64,000 nucleotides of DNA from Acorus gramineus (lineage: Eukaryota > Streptophyta > Magnoliopsida > Acorales > Acoraceae): assembly GCA_030737835.1 (NCBI GenBank), contig JAUJYN010000031.1, forward strand, positions 930,001 through 994,000. Reading direction: 5' to 3'. Shown piece by piece: positions 35,481 through 46,794 of this stretch. The notes under the pieces are model-generated. The model worked only from the letters and a program-made list of their open reading frames with translations, was not told the DNA's origin and made no database searches. The translations under genes and the position numbers were made by a program. How positions within the stretch are numbered: position 1 is the first letter of the stretch; the number at the start of each line of letters is the position of its first letter.

Positions 35481-35493
35481 AAGGGGGGAAGGA
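35481..35493 (+). other. Polypurine tract of element D
   Basis: AAGGGGGGAAGGA directly precedes the 3' LTR. With the upstream TTCGAGGACTAAATTTCC it matches the usual 3' end of Del/Tekay coding regions. Confidence 0.85.
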
Positions 35494-36690
35494 TGTTGTG
35501 CCTGTGTCATTTGGAGCGCTCTGTTTGAAAATTTGGGTACATAATTTTTTTTCGAAGTTATGTATTCCTGATTTGGTATTTGGATTTGATTTAGTTAAAA
35601 TCCAAGATGAAGAGGTTTAAATATGAGTTTACTATGAGATGTCCAGTTTTGAGTTAGCTTTCGTACAGAAGTGGAATTAGATCAACTGGATTCCTGTAGT
35701 AAAAGTTATGGGTATTTTTCCAAGTATACCCCGGGGAGGGAAATTCTGGCAGCAGCCCTGCTCGATGTTTAGCTCTAATTTCGGAATAGCTGGAGAGATT
35801 ATTGATCATGGCATAAACATGAAAGTTGTAGATAATCTTCTTAGCTTTCCATTGGTCTTGAAATTGTGCAATTCGGAGCTATATCGAGGAAGTTATGGCT
35901 GTTCCAGTGAAGCTTGCGCAGAATTTCTAGTCAAGGGGCGACTTAGTAATTCCCCCTTAGATATTTGATAAATATCTCTTCTCCACTCTCTCTCCCCTCC
36001 CAAATCCCATCCGAGTAGCTTTTCTTGCCCTCTCTTCTCTCTTTCAAACCCCCCCTTTGTGTTTGGGTTTTTGCCTCAAAGAGAAGGATGGGGTGGTGGA
36101 GGAGGTGGTGGTAGATCTTTGTGTTCATGTGTTGTTGTGTTTGTTCCCCTCTCTCTCAAGCTCCCTTTGCATGTTCCCCCCCTGTTTTGCTGCCATGGAG
36201 GGCTGAGGAGGCCGAGGAGAGGTGGTGGTGGTGGTCCGGTTGTGGCGTTTCGGTGTGCGAAGGGCCCCCGAACCTCCCCCTTTCGTTCCCCATCCAAGGT
36301 GAGCTCCTCCCCTTCTTTTCTTGGTTTTCTTGGCTTAAGGGTTTGGTTGGGAGGTCATGCTTGCTAGGTAGTTGGGTTAGGGTGTGTGTGAGGGGTTGGG
36401 AAGGGTGAAAAAGGGGTTAGGATGGCTTGGGTGCGCGCTGGGCGCGGTCTGCGCGCGTGCGCGCGCAGGCGGGCGCAGGCGGGCGCAGGCGGGCGCAGTC
36501 GGGCGCGCAGTCGCGCGCGGGAGTGCGTGCTGGTGCAGGCGCGAGCGGGCAGGGCGCCTGGGCATGCGCCTGGGCGCTGGGCTGGGGACCAGTGCGGTCG
36601 CGTGCGTGCGTGCGCGTGCTGGGGCGTGCGCGGGGTGCTGCGCGGGGGGCGCAGTGCTGCGCGGGGGGACCAGTGCGGGCGCGTGCGTGC

Positions 36691-37650
36691 TTGCCCTGCC
36701 AGCCTGCCTGCTTGCCGCCTGCGCCTGCCTGCCTGCCTGTGCTCGCCGCTGAGCCCTCAAGCACCCGAGCCGAACTCAACCACCCCTCTCAGCCCTCCAA
36801 CAGCCCCCAAACCACCAAGCACATCTTTCACTCCCAAAAACACACCTAAACATACATCTAGACAAGAAATGGAAGGAAAGGAAACTCACCCAAAGGAGAG
36901 GAAGGAAATGGAAGGAGATCGGGTGCTCTTCGCGCACCGAAACACCACCACCAAGGCCACCACCACCAAGCCTTCAACTCAGCCTAAGAGGGCTGAAATC
37001 AGAGGATAAAAGAGACCATGAGAAGGGGTCACACATGAGGGAATTCGAATCCGAGACCACCGGAAGATAGATCGGGACAATACCTATCTTTTCTCTTCTT
37101 AGGGTTTTTGATTTTAACCCCTCTAGCTAGATCATATGGGGGGGGGGGGCTTATGTTGGAGAAGATGATGAATAGTGGGGCTTATGTTGTTGTGGGATTT
37201 ATTTATGCTCACCCCCCCCCCCCCCCACACACACTCACACCACTTAACTTAGCCCTAATTAGGTTTAGGCTAGGTTAAGTTTAGGTTTAGGTGGGATTTG
37301 ACCCTAGTCAACCCAACCAAACTAAAATCCAAGACCTTTTGACCAAGTCAAAGGTCAACATTGACCAAGTCAAGTCTCCCGTGACTTCTCGCTCGGTCAA
37401 AACTCGCATACGCTTCGGAACTGCGAGATTCTGAAACGTTACCGGAATTCGATGAAATTTTCGTGAGTCGCATGAAATTGCACCAGGACACATAATATGC
37501 AGTTAGATTTTCAATCGGAGTCCTCAAACGCAGGACAATAGCTAACAGTCCAAAATTTTAGCGGTTCCGATCGAAAAACGAAAAAAACTAAAAAACTGCC
37601 AGAATGTTCCAATGATTACCAGAAGGCTAAAAAGTGACACATATATAACA
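36691..37650 (-). mobile_element. Reverse LTR fragment M
   Basis: On the minus strand it starts at an intact 5' end (TGTTATATATGTGTCAC, complement ending at 37,650) and runs ~960 bp into the CpG-rich block, then stops. No target duplication is seen, and ~2 kb of the host LTR is missing next to it. Homopolymer runs of G (37,138) and C (37,211) are inside. Confidence 0.8.
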
Positions 37651-37699
37651 CCTGTGGCATGGTCTTATGGGCGTTGGAGCGTTCTTCCGGCGGGTGGCG

Positions 37700-40600
37700 T
37701 GTTATATATGTGTCACTTTTAACCTTCTGGTAACCATTGGACCATTCTGGCAGTTTTTCAGTTTTTTTTCGTTTTTCGATCGGAACCGCTAAAATTTCAA
37801 ACTTTTAGCTATCACCCTGAGGTTGAGGGCTCCGATTGAAAATCTAACTGCATATTATGTGTCCTGGTGCCATTCCAAGCCACTCACAAAAGTTTCATCG
37901 AATTCCGGTAACGTTTCAGAATTTCACAGTTCCGAAGCGTATCCGGGTTTTGACCGAGCGAGAAGTCATTGGGAGACTTGACTTGGTCAAAGTTGACCTT
38001 TGACTTGGTCAAATGAATTTGGATTTTTGTGTGGTTGGGTTGACTAGGGTCAAACCACACTTAAACCTAATCTAATCCTAGCCTAAACCTAATTAGGGCT
38101 AATCTAAGTGGTGTGAGTGTGTGTGGTGTGGGTGTGAGGATAAAGGAATCCCACGAATACATCCCCCCCCACTATTCATCATCTTCTCCAAATTTCTCCC
38201 TCTCTTTAATCCCCACATATGACCTAGCTAAGGTGGTGGAAATAAAAAACCCTAAGAAGAGAAAAGATAGGTGAGCTCCCGATCTACCTTCTGGTGGTCT
38301 CAGATTCGAGTTCCCTCGTGTTTAGCCTCTTCTCACACCCTCTTTTCTCCTCTGTTTTCAGCCTTGCTTTGGCTGAGGGGAGGTCTTGGTGGTGGTGGTC
38401 TTGGAGGTGGCGAATCGGTGCGCGAGGAGCACCCGTTCTTCCTCCCCTTCTCTTCCTCTCCTAGGGTAAGCTTCCTTTCCTTCCATTCTTGTTTAGATGT
38501 ATGTTAGGGTGTGTTTTTGGGAGTGAAAGATGTGCTTGGGGGTTTGGGAGTGGTTGTGGTGGCTGTTGGTGGCGGTTGGGGTGGTTGAGCTCGGCTCGGG
38601 TGCATGCGGGCAGCGGCGCGCGCAGGCTGGCAGGCGCAGGCGGGCAGGCGCAGGCGGGCGAGCTGCGGGCAGGCGCACTGGGCGCGTGCTGTCGGGCTCG
38701 CTGGGCGCGTGCGGTCGGGCGCGCTGGGCGCAGTGCACGGCGTGCGCGCGGAGCGCTGCGCAGGGGCGCGTGGGAGTGGGTGGTGTGCGGGTGCTGCGCA
38801 GGGGGCGCAGTGCGCGCAAGGTGAGCGGGGAGTGTGTGCGGGGCACTGCGCTGGGGCGCAGTGCGGGCGGGTGCGCGTGCGGGGCGCTGCGCTGGGGCGC
38901 AGTGCGCGTGGGTGCACCCGGGGCTAGACGAGCGGGTGGTGCGTGCGGGTGGTGCGCGCGGGGTGCTGCGCTGGGGCGCAGGGCGTGCGGGTGTGCGCGC
39001 GAGTTGCTGCGCTGGGGTGCAGTGAGCGCGCGGTGCACCCGAGGGGCTCGGCAGCGTGTCCGGGCATGCGGGCCGGGGGCTCGGCAGTGCGTCTGGGCGC
39101 GCGGGCTGGGGCGCGGCTGTGCGCCTGGGTCGGGTGGCCGTGCGTACGGCTGCCCGGGGGTTCGGGAGTGAGTCGGGGTGCTCGGACTCGCGTGCGTACG
39201 GGCCGTATGTACGTTTGTCCGAGTGTTGGGTATTTTTAGTGTATTTTAGTGGTATTTATGTATTTTACTCACCGAGTTGATTACCCTGTCTTGCAGATCT
39301 TGACGGACGGTCACGCGACGACCCGGGTATTGGTGAGTGGGACAACCCAACCCAGTAGGGAGGCGCTATATGCACTTGGGCGTGTACCGTCCTCCCCTGG
39401 GGCACCGTAGTTAATATTAACTTGTTAATATGAAATCTATGCAAGCATGATTAATGTGTAGAATGCATGCCACCCTAGACCCTGTATGTTAGGGACTTGC
39501 ACCCTTAGGATATGTGTAAGAGCCATGCATCCTGTCACCTTGTTATCATGCTAGGAAAGCCTCGACCTATGCATGCGTCCTATTAGTTTAATTTATTAAA
39601 TTAAATGCGAGCATATGTCTATTAGTATGCCTTGGGGAATATTAAGGGGGCCTTGCGAGGTCAACATTGAGACCCGGGCTAGGGTACTCTGTGTTCCTTG
39701 TTTGGTTGTCGGGATGTCCTATATTGGGACCTCAGGTTGCCCTCCCAAGGTTTCTTTTCCTCATTATTATCTTATATTTTCCCCGCATCTTGGTTATGCG
39801 CCCTGGAGGAATTCTGAAGAATTCAAGACATTAGAGTTGTTGAGATGTGTTGTCGGTGGATCCGAGTGGATCATATGCGTATGGATAGGCTGTTCTGTTC
39901 CCTTCGTTGGATCCGTGTAGAGACTGCCTCAGCGTTAGAAAGGCCGTCCCATGAGAGGGCTCCCATCAGTAGGCACCTCCTGATTTGGGACGGACTGTGC
40001 TGAATGTGGGAGTGGCCAAGCGGCCTATGGAGTGGAGGAGAGACTATGGGTGGACCAAGGGTGACCAACAGCCTAGTCAGTCCCAATATCCTATGTCACC
40101 TATTGAGGGGTGAGGGTGAGGGTGTGGTGGGTCGGCGATGTAGCGACCCACTGGATTTGTGTAGTTAAGGGTGATTATCAGCCTAGTCAGTCCCGATATC
40201 CTATGTCACCTATTGAGGGGTGAGGGTGAGGGTGTGGTGGGTCGGCGATGTAGCGACCCACTGGATTTGTGTAGTTAAGGATGATTATCAGCTTAGTAAG
40301 TCTCAATATCCTGTCACCTATTGAGGGGTGAGGGTGAGGGTGTGGTGGGTCAGCGATGTAGCGACCCACTGGATTGTGTAATTCCTGTCACTTTGAGGCT
40401 TGAATGATTAATTGTGGTTAATATAAACTGTGATGCATGGGTTGTGCTATTCACTGAGCGTGTGGCTCACCCTCGCATATATTTTTCTCCAGTGTCATCT
40501 GAGTTGGATCAGGAGGAGGAGCTCCCCGAGGGACCTCAGCAGTAGCGGTGCAGCGCCACATTTCCGCGAGTGTTAGAGGCCATCAGCATCCCTTTTTGAT

Positions 40601-40891
40601 TTGTATGTATTATATTCCGTGTGTGGGCACCCGTTCGTATTATATTTGATGTCGTTGTATATATTGGCTTTCACAGGACAGTTGATTATGTATCGAGTCT
40701 GTAATATGTCTTTGATTTACAAATTCAATCTTTTAGCTTCCGCTATTTGTGTATGTATCATGTCAGCCTCATTGTTGTCTGTGTTGCCATTTTGAATGTT
40801 GTTTAGAGTATGTTATTGACTTCCTGTATTGACTGCTGATATCATATATACACTTGCCGCGTCCCAGGGACGGCCGCCATGGGGCGTGACA
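37700..40891 (+). mobile_element. Solo LTR E
   Basis: 3,192 bp with TGTTATATATG..GGGCGTGACA ends and the duplication TGGCG (37,695-37,699; 40,892-40,896), inserted in the 3' LTR of D. CpG-rich block ~38,590-39,210. Candidate micro-exon 39,297-39,332 (36 nt) between TTGCAG and GTGAG. Three copies of a ~109-bp G-rich unit lie at about 40,070-40,380. Confidence 0.92.
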
Positions 40892-40973
40892 TGGCGAGTG
40901 CGAGGCTGTCAACATTCCTAGAGTCTTTTTATGCTTTGTAAATCGTGCATATGGCACAGGTTGTATTTTCTTT

Positions 40974-43900
40974 TGTCACGCCCCAGGGCGGCCGTCCCCG
41001 GGTCACGACAAGGGTATACAAGATATCAGCAATCTAACAGGGAATCAATAAATCACTCTAAACAACAACTAAAATGACAACAACACAGATGAAAGCAGGG
41101 CTGACATAATATATACACAGATAGCGGAAGCTAAAAGACTGAGTCTGTAATCCAAAAACATACTACAGACTCGATACATAATCATATGTCCTGTGAGAGC
41201 CAATATATACAAATACATCCGAATAATACACAACTGGGTGCCCAAGCATAGAAATATATACATACAATAACAAGGAAGGATGATGATGGCCTCAGAAACT
41301 CGCGGGACGTAGCGCTACTCCGCTACTGGTGCAGTCGCTCAGGGAGCTCCTCCTTCAAGTCCTCCTCAGTAATCACTGGAAAAACAATTATGCGAGGGGT
41401 GAGCCACACGCTCAGTGAACAGCACAACCCATGCATCACAGCTATATTAACCACAATTAATCAACAACCAGCCTCAAAGTGGCATAACAACATAAATCCA
41501 GTGGTCAGTTACATCGCCGATCCACTACACCCTCACCCTCACCCCTCAATAGGTGACATAGGATATTGGGACTTATAATCATCCATACACATCCATACAC
41601 CCTCACCCTCACCCCTCAATAGGTGACATAGGAAATTGGGACTGATAATCATCCAAACACATCCACACACATCCATACACCCTCACCCTCACCCCTCAAC
41701 GGGTGACATAGGATATTGGGACTGACTAGGCTGTTAATCATCCTTGGTCCACCGATAGCCTCTCCTCCACACCGTAGCTTGCCTGGTCTACTCCCACATT
41801 CAGCACAGTCCGAGTCCAAGATCAAGAGGTTCCTACTGATGGGAGCCCTCTGTCAGGATAGCCTGTCTAACGCTGAGGAGTCCCTACACGGATCCAACGA
41901 AGGGAAGAGAAACAGCCTACCCACACGCATATGATCCACTCGGATCCGCTGACAACACATCTCTACAACTCTAGTGTCTTGAATTCATCAGAATTCCTCC
42001 AGGGCGCATAACCAAGATGCGGGGAACATGCATTAGTATAGACGGGAAAAGAAACCTTGGGAGGGCAACGTGAGGTCCCGATATAGGACATCCCGACAAC
42101 CAAACAAGGAACACGGAGTACCCTAGCCCGGGTCTCGATGTTGACCCCGCAAGGCCCCTTAATATTCCCTAAGGCGTGCAATAATATTACCAGTTGCATT
42201 TAATTTAACAAATTAAACTAATAGGAGCATACAAAGGCCGAGGCTTTCCTAGCATGATAACAAGGTGACAAGATGCATGGCTTTTAAACATTTTTAGGGT
42301 TCAATTCGATAACCGACTAATTTTTGGGTAGCATGCATACTAGCTATCGTCTGAGTTAGAGGACTCCGATTGGAAATCTAACTGCATATTTGGTGTCCTG
42401 GTGCCATTTCTGACCTCTCATGAAAATTTCATCAAATTCTGGCATCGTTTGCAAAAATTTCGCAGTTCCGGGGCGTATCCGGGTTTTTAAGTCGCGCACT
42501 ATAAATAAGTGGGATCTAAAACCCGAGTTACTGTTCATCGTCTTCCTCGTCGAGCCCTCTCTCTCCCCTTCTCCGTTTTTCTTCCGTTTGAGCCCCCTAC
42601 ACCCCTCAAAATCGAAAACCCAAAGCACGGGAAGTGTAGATCGGGTCCCGATCTACACTCCGGTGTTTTCAAAACCCGATTCCGACGACTCTAACCACCC
42701 CGACCTCCCCTCTCTCTCCTCTGTTTCGGGCCATTTCGAGGGCCGTGATAGATCGAGGCGTAAGAGAACCATTGGGAAAGGTTTCGGCGCGCGGAGAGCA
42801 ACCGGACTTCGCTCCCTTCCCTTGGTAAGATCTTTTTCTTCTCTTTTCTTGCATAGATGTATGCTAGGGAGGTGGATCTAGGGTTGGGTGGTGGTCGGAG
42901 GCGGTGGGTGGCCGTCGGGGGCAGTGGGAGGCGGTCGGAGGCCGTTGGAGGCTTTCGGATGGTGGTGGAGGTGCTCGAGCCGTGGCAGGCCTTGTCCTCG
43001 GGCGCAGGCAGCAGCGGCAGCGGCCCAGGCGGCGCGCAGGCCGGGCGCGCGCGGGCATGCGCGCGTGCGTGCGCGGGCGTGCGGGGAGCTGCTCGGGCGA
43101 CTGTGCGCGGGGCTGTTCGTGCAGCTGTGTGCGAGGGGCTGAGGGCGAGCTGCGCGCGGGTGCTGGGCGGCTGGTGCTGGGCGGCTGGTGCAGGGCGGGC
43201 TGGTGCGCGTGGAGCAGGTCGCGCAGGTGCGAGGTGGTGGCTGAGCAGCGGTGGTACTGTGCGCGAGGTGTTGGCCGAGTGCGAGGTGCGCGCGAGGTGC
43301 GGCAAGGTGGCGGAGGTGCGTGCGAGGTGCGCGCGAGGTGCGGCAAGGTGGCGCAGGTGCGTGCGAGGTGCGCGCGAGGTGCGGCGAGGTGGCGGAGGTG
43401 TGCTCGGGGTGCGCGCGAGGCGAGGCGCTGCGCGCGGGGGCGCGCGGGGTGCTCGCGGGCCGGCGCGAGGCGCGCGGGGTGCGCGGGCGGAGGCGCGGCG
43501 GTGCACCCGGGCGGTCGGGTGGCCGTTCGGGTGGTTGCCGGCCGTGCGGGTAGTTGCCGGAGTGCTCGGGCTAGCGTGCGTGCGGGTCGTGTGCACGTTT
43601 GCCCGAGTGTTAGGTGTTTGTTGTGGGTTTTGGGGTATTTATTTGTGTATTTAATAATATTTGTGGATTTATACTTACCAAATAATACCCTGTCTTGCAG
43701 ATCTCGACGGGCGGTCGCGCGACGACCCAGATTCTGGTGAGTGGGACAATCCAACCCAGTAGAGAGGTGTTATACGCACTTGGGCGTATACCGACCTCTC
43801 CTGGGGCACCGTGGATTATATTAACCTGTAATAATATGTATTGCATGTGAGCATGATGAAAATGTAGAATGCATGCTACCCTAGGCTTTTATGTTAGGGA

Positions 43901-46451
43901 CTTGCACCCATAGGATATGCGTATGAGCCATGCAGCATGTCCCCTGGTTTTCATGCTAGGAAACCCCGGCCTATGCATGCGTCCTACTAGTTTATTTATT
44001 AAATTAAATGCTGGTATCTGTTAGATCGCATGCCTTAGGATAATATTATAGGGAGGAGCCTTGCGAGGTCAACGCTGAGACCCGTGTTAGGGTACTCCGT
44101 GTTCCTTGTTTGGTTGTCGGGATGTCCTGTATCGGGACCTCGGGCTGCCCTCCCAAGGTTCTTGTCACGCCCCGGGCGTCCCCGAGATGCGGCAAGTGTA
44201 TATAAAATATCAGAATCTACACAGGAGGTCAATAATATCAGAATTAGCGGAGCAGCAGTTGGAGCTTTCCGAGGGATTTCTTCAGTAGCGGAGCAGCGCT
44301 ACGTCCGCGAGTACCAGAGGCTATCAGCATCCCTTTCCTTGGCTGTATGTATTTTATTTCCGTGCTTGGCACGTGTTGGTATATGTTCAGTTGTTTCCAT
44401 GTATATTGGCTCTCGCAGGACGTATGATTGTGTATCGAGTCTGTAATATGTTTTGGTTACAGACTCAGTTTTAGCTTCCGCTACATTGTGTATATATTAT
44501 GTCAGCCCTGTTTGATCTGTGTTGTCATTTTATTTGTGGTTTAGAGTATATATATTTGACCTCCTGTGTAGGTTTCTGATATGATATATACACTTGCCGC
44601 GTCCCTGGGTTGGCCGCCCTGGGGCGTGACAACAAAGGCCGAGGCTTTCCTAGCATGATAACAAGGTGACAAGATGCATGGCTCTTACACAACCTAAGGG
44701 TGCAATTCCCTAACATACTCAGTCTAGGGTAGCATACATACTAAATATCAATCATGCTCGCATGGATTACATATTAAACAGGTTAATATTAGTCTATGGT
44801 GCCCCAGGGGAGGACGGTATACGCCCAAGTGCATATAGCGCCTCCCAACTGGGTTGGATTGTCCCACTCACCGGTAGTCGGGTCGTCGCGCTACCGTCTG
44901 TCAAGATCTGCAAGACAGGGTATCAACTTGGTGAGTAAAATCCACAAATATACCAATAATACACAAATAAATACCCCACACTCGGGCAAACGTGCATACG
45001 GCCCGTACGCACGCTAGCCCGATCTCCCCGGCACACTCCCGCACCCCCTGCAACCACCCGCACGGCCACTCGCCCCCGGATGCACCGCCGCGCCCTAGCC
45101 TGCGCACCCAGGCGCCTTGCCGAGCCCCCTGCCCGCACGCCAGGACGCGCCGCCGAGCTCCCCGGGTGCACTGCGTGCTCGTTGCTCCCCAGCGCAGCAG
45201 CCCGCGCGCACACCGCACGTCCCGCGCCCAACGCCTCGCCCCGCGCGCACCCCGCGCGCACCACCGCTCGCCTCACCGCGCGCGCACACCCCGCGCGCAC
45301 CACCGCTCGCATCACCCACTCGACCAGCACCCCCAGCACGCCCAGTGCCAGCACGCCCAGCACACCCAGCGCCCAGCACGTCCAGTGCCCAGCACGCCCA
45401 GCAAGCCCAGCACACCCGTGCCTGCGCCACCCGAGCGCACGCCCGCGCGCACGTCCACGCGCACGCGCGCGCGCGCCCTGCCACTGCACGCCTGCTGCGC
45501 TGCCTGCTGCGCCTGTGCTGCCATCCTGCCCGGGACAGACAACCACCCTGCCCGAGCACCTCTACCACCACCCACCGGCCACAAACGGCCTCCGACCGCC
45601 CCCAACCACCACCGACAGCCACCAGCCTCCCTCCTCACTCAACCCCACCCTCCTAACATGCATCTAAACATGAAAAAGAAGGAAAGAACCCTTACCCAAG
45701 GAAAGGAGAGGAAAGGAAGGGAACCGAAGGATCTTCGTGCACCGAAACGCCTCCCAACGGATCTCCACCACCAAGACCTCCTCCTACCTCAAAAGGGGCT
45801 GAAAACAGGGGAGAATAGAGGGGGTTAGAGGGGGCCAAACTTGTCGGAACTCGAATCCGAGAACACGGGGGGATAGATCGGGGCCGGATCTAACCTTTCT
45901 ATGTTTTGGGTTTTGAGTTTTGAGAACTCTTGGTGGCTCAAAACTAAGAAAAGGAGATAGGGGGAGAGAGAAAATGAGTTTGAGAAGATGATGAATAGTG
46001 TAGGGCAAGTTTTTGCTACTCACTTATATAAGTCAAACCACTTGGATTAGGGTTAAGCAAGCTTAATTAGGGTTTAAGTGAGGCTTTAAGTGGGATTTGA
46101 CTTGGGTCAACCCAACCACACAAAAAAACAAAAAGGGTTGACCAAGTCATGGGCCCACTTTGACCGAGTCAACTCTCCCAATGACTTTTCGCTCGGTCAA
46201 AACCCGGATACGCCCTGAAACTGTGAAATTTCAGAAACGTTACCGGAATTCGATGAAATTTTCGTGAGTGGCTTAGAATGGCACCAGGACACATAATATG
46301 CAGTTAGATTTTCAATTGGAGTCCTCTAGCTCAGGACGATAGCTAACAGTCCAAAATTTTGCGATTCCGATCGAAAAAACGAAAAAAACTCAAAAACTGC
46401 CAAAATGCTCCAATGGTTACCAGCAGGCCAAAAAGTGACACATATATAACG
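40974..46451 (-). mobile_element. Reverse-oriented LTR copy F, interrupted by G
   Basis: Starts TGTCACGCCCCAGGG (complement of the LTR 3' end) and ends CACATATATAACG, one base off the expected AACA. It is flanked by TCTTT (40,969-40,973; 46,452-46,456). Its left part is 40,974 to ~42,345 and its right part from ~44,632. Both parts are very similar by eye to copy L (56,974-59,738), so F and L share a recent ancestor. Confidence 0.87.
42346..44631 (+). mobile_element. Forward LTR copy G inside F, 5'-truncated and internally rearranged
   Basis: Begins ~140 bp into the LTR (TATCGTCTGAGTTAGAGG) and ends TGGGGCGTGACA at 44,631. It has a TATAAATA near 42,500, CpG-rich block ~43,000-43,590 and 36-nt candidate micro-exon 43,701-43,736. 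At ~44,164-44,240 it contains ~80 bp of LTR 3' end in reverse (GTCACGCCCC..), then resumes forward after a gap. It lacks a 5-bp duplication and is instead bracketed by two ~115-bp copies of F sequence (about 42,231-42,345 and 44,632-44,746). Confidence 0.75.
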
Positions 46452-46794
46452 TCTTTGGTCTAGACTTGGCTTCCACAGGACATTGATTGTGTATTCGGGT
46501 CTGTAAGAATGTTTTTGATTTACAGACATTGTTATATATTATGCTTCCGCTTTTCAGTCAGTTATCTTTATCTTGCTTTGACGCCTTGTGTATTGTTGTT
46601 GGTGTCCTTATTGACCTCAGGTATTGATAGCTGATATTACATATTATTATTGCCACGTCTCGGGGACGCTTGGGGCATGACAGTCGGATTGGTAGTCTAT
46701 TGAATGTGTTTGAATTTGTTGTTGAATGTGTTGATTTTGTTTCAATGTGTTGTGTACGTGCAATGTAGATTTCATGATGAAGTTTGTTATATAT

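Larger units (their letters stand above)
29093..46682 (+). mobile_element. Element D: complete but inactive Tekay/Del-type Ty3/Gypsy retrotransposon
   Basis: Flanked by GTCGG at 29,088-29,092 and 46,683-46,687. It comprises 5' LTR 29,093-32,767, interior 32,768-35,493 and 3' LTR 35,494-46,682, the last expanded by copies M, E and F. The clade call rests on the interior: reverse transcriptase, integrase and a trailing chromodomain-like stretch, a 3.7-kb LTR and an initiator-Met-type primer site, all as in Tekay/Del chromoviruses. The interior is only 2.7 kb with many stops, so it cannot encode its own proteins. Confidence 0.9.
35494..46682 (+). repeat. 3' LTR of element D, interrupted
   Basis: Own sequence: 35,494 to ~36,690 (matches 29,093 to ~30,390), 37,651-37,699 (matches ~32,415-32,460), 40,897-40,973 and 46,457-46,682 (match the LTR end, GGGGCATGACA). 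The span matching ~30,390-32,415 is missing and replaced by reverse fragment M. Elements E and F account for the remainder. Confidence 0.85.
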
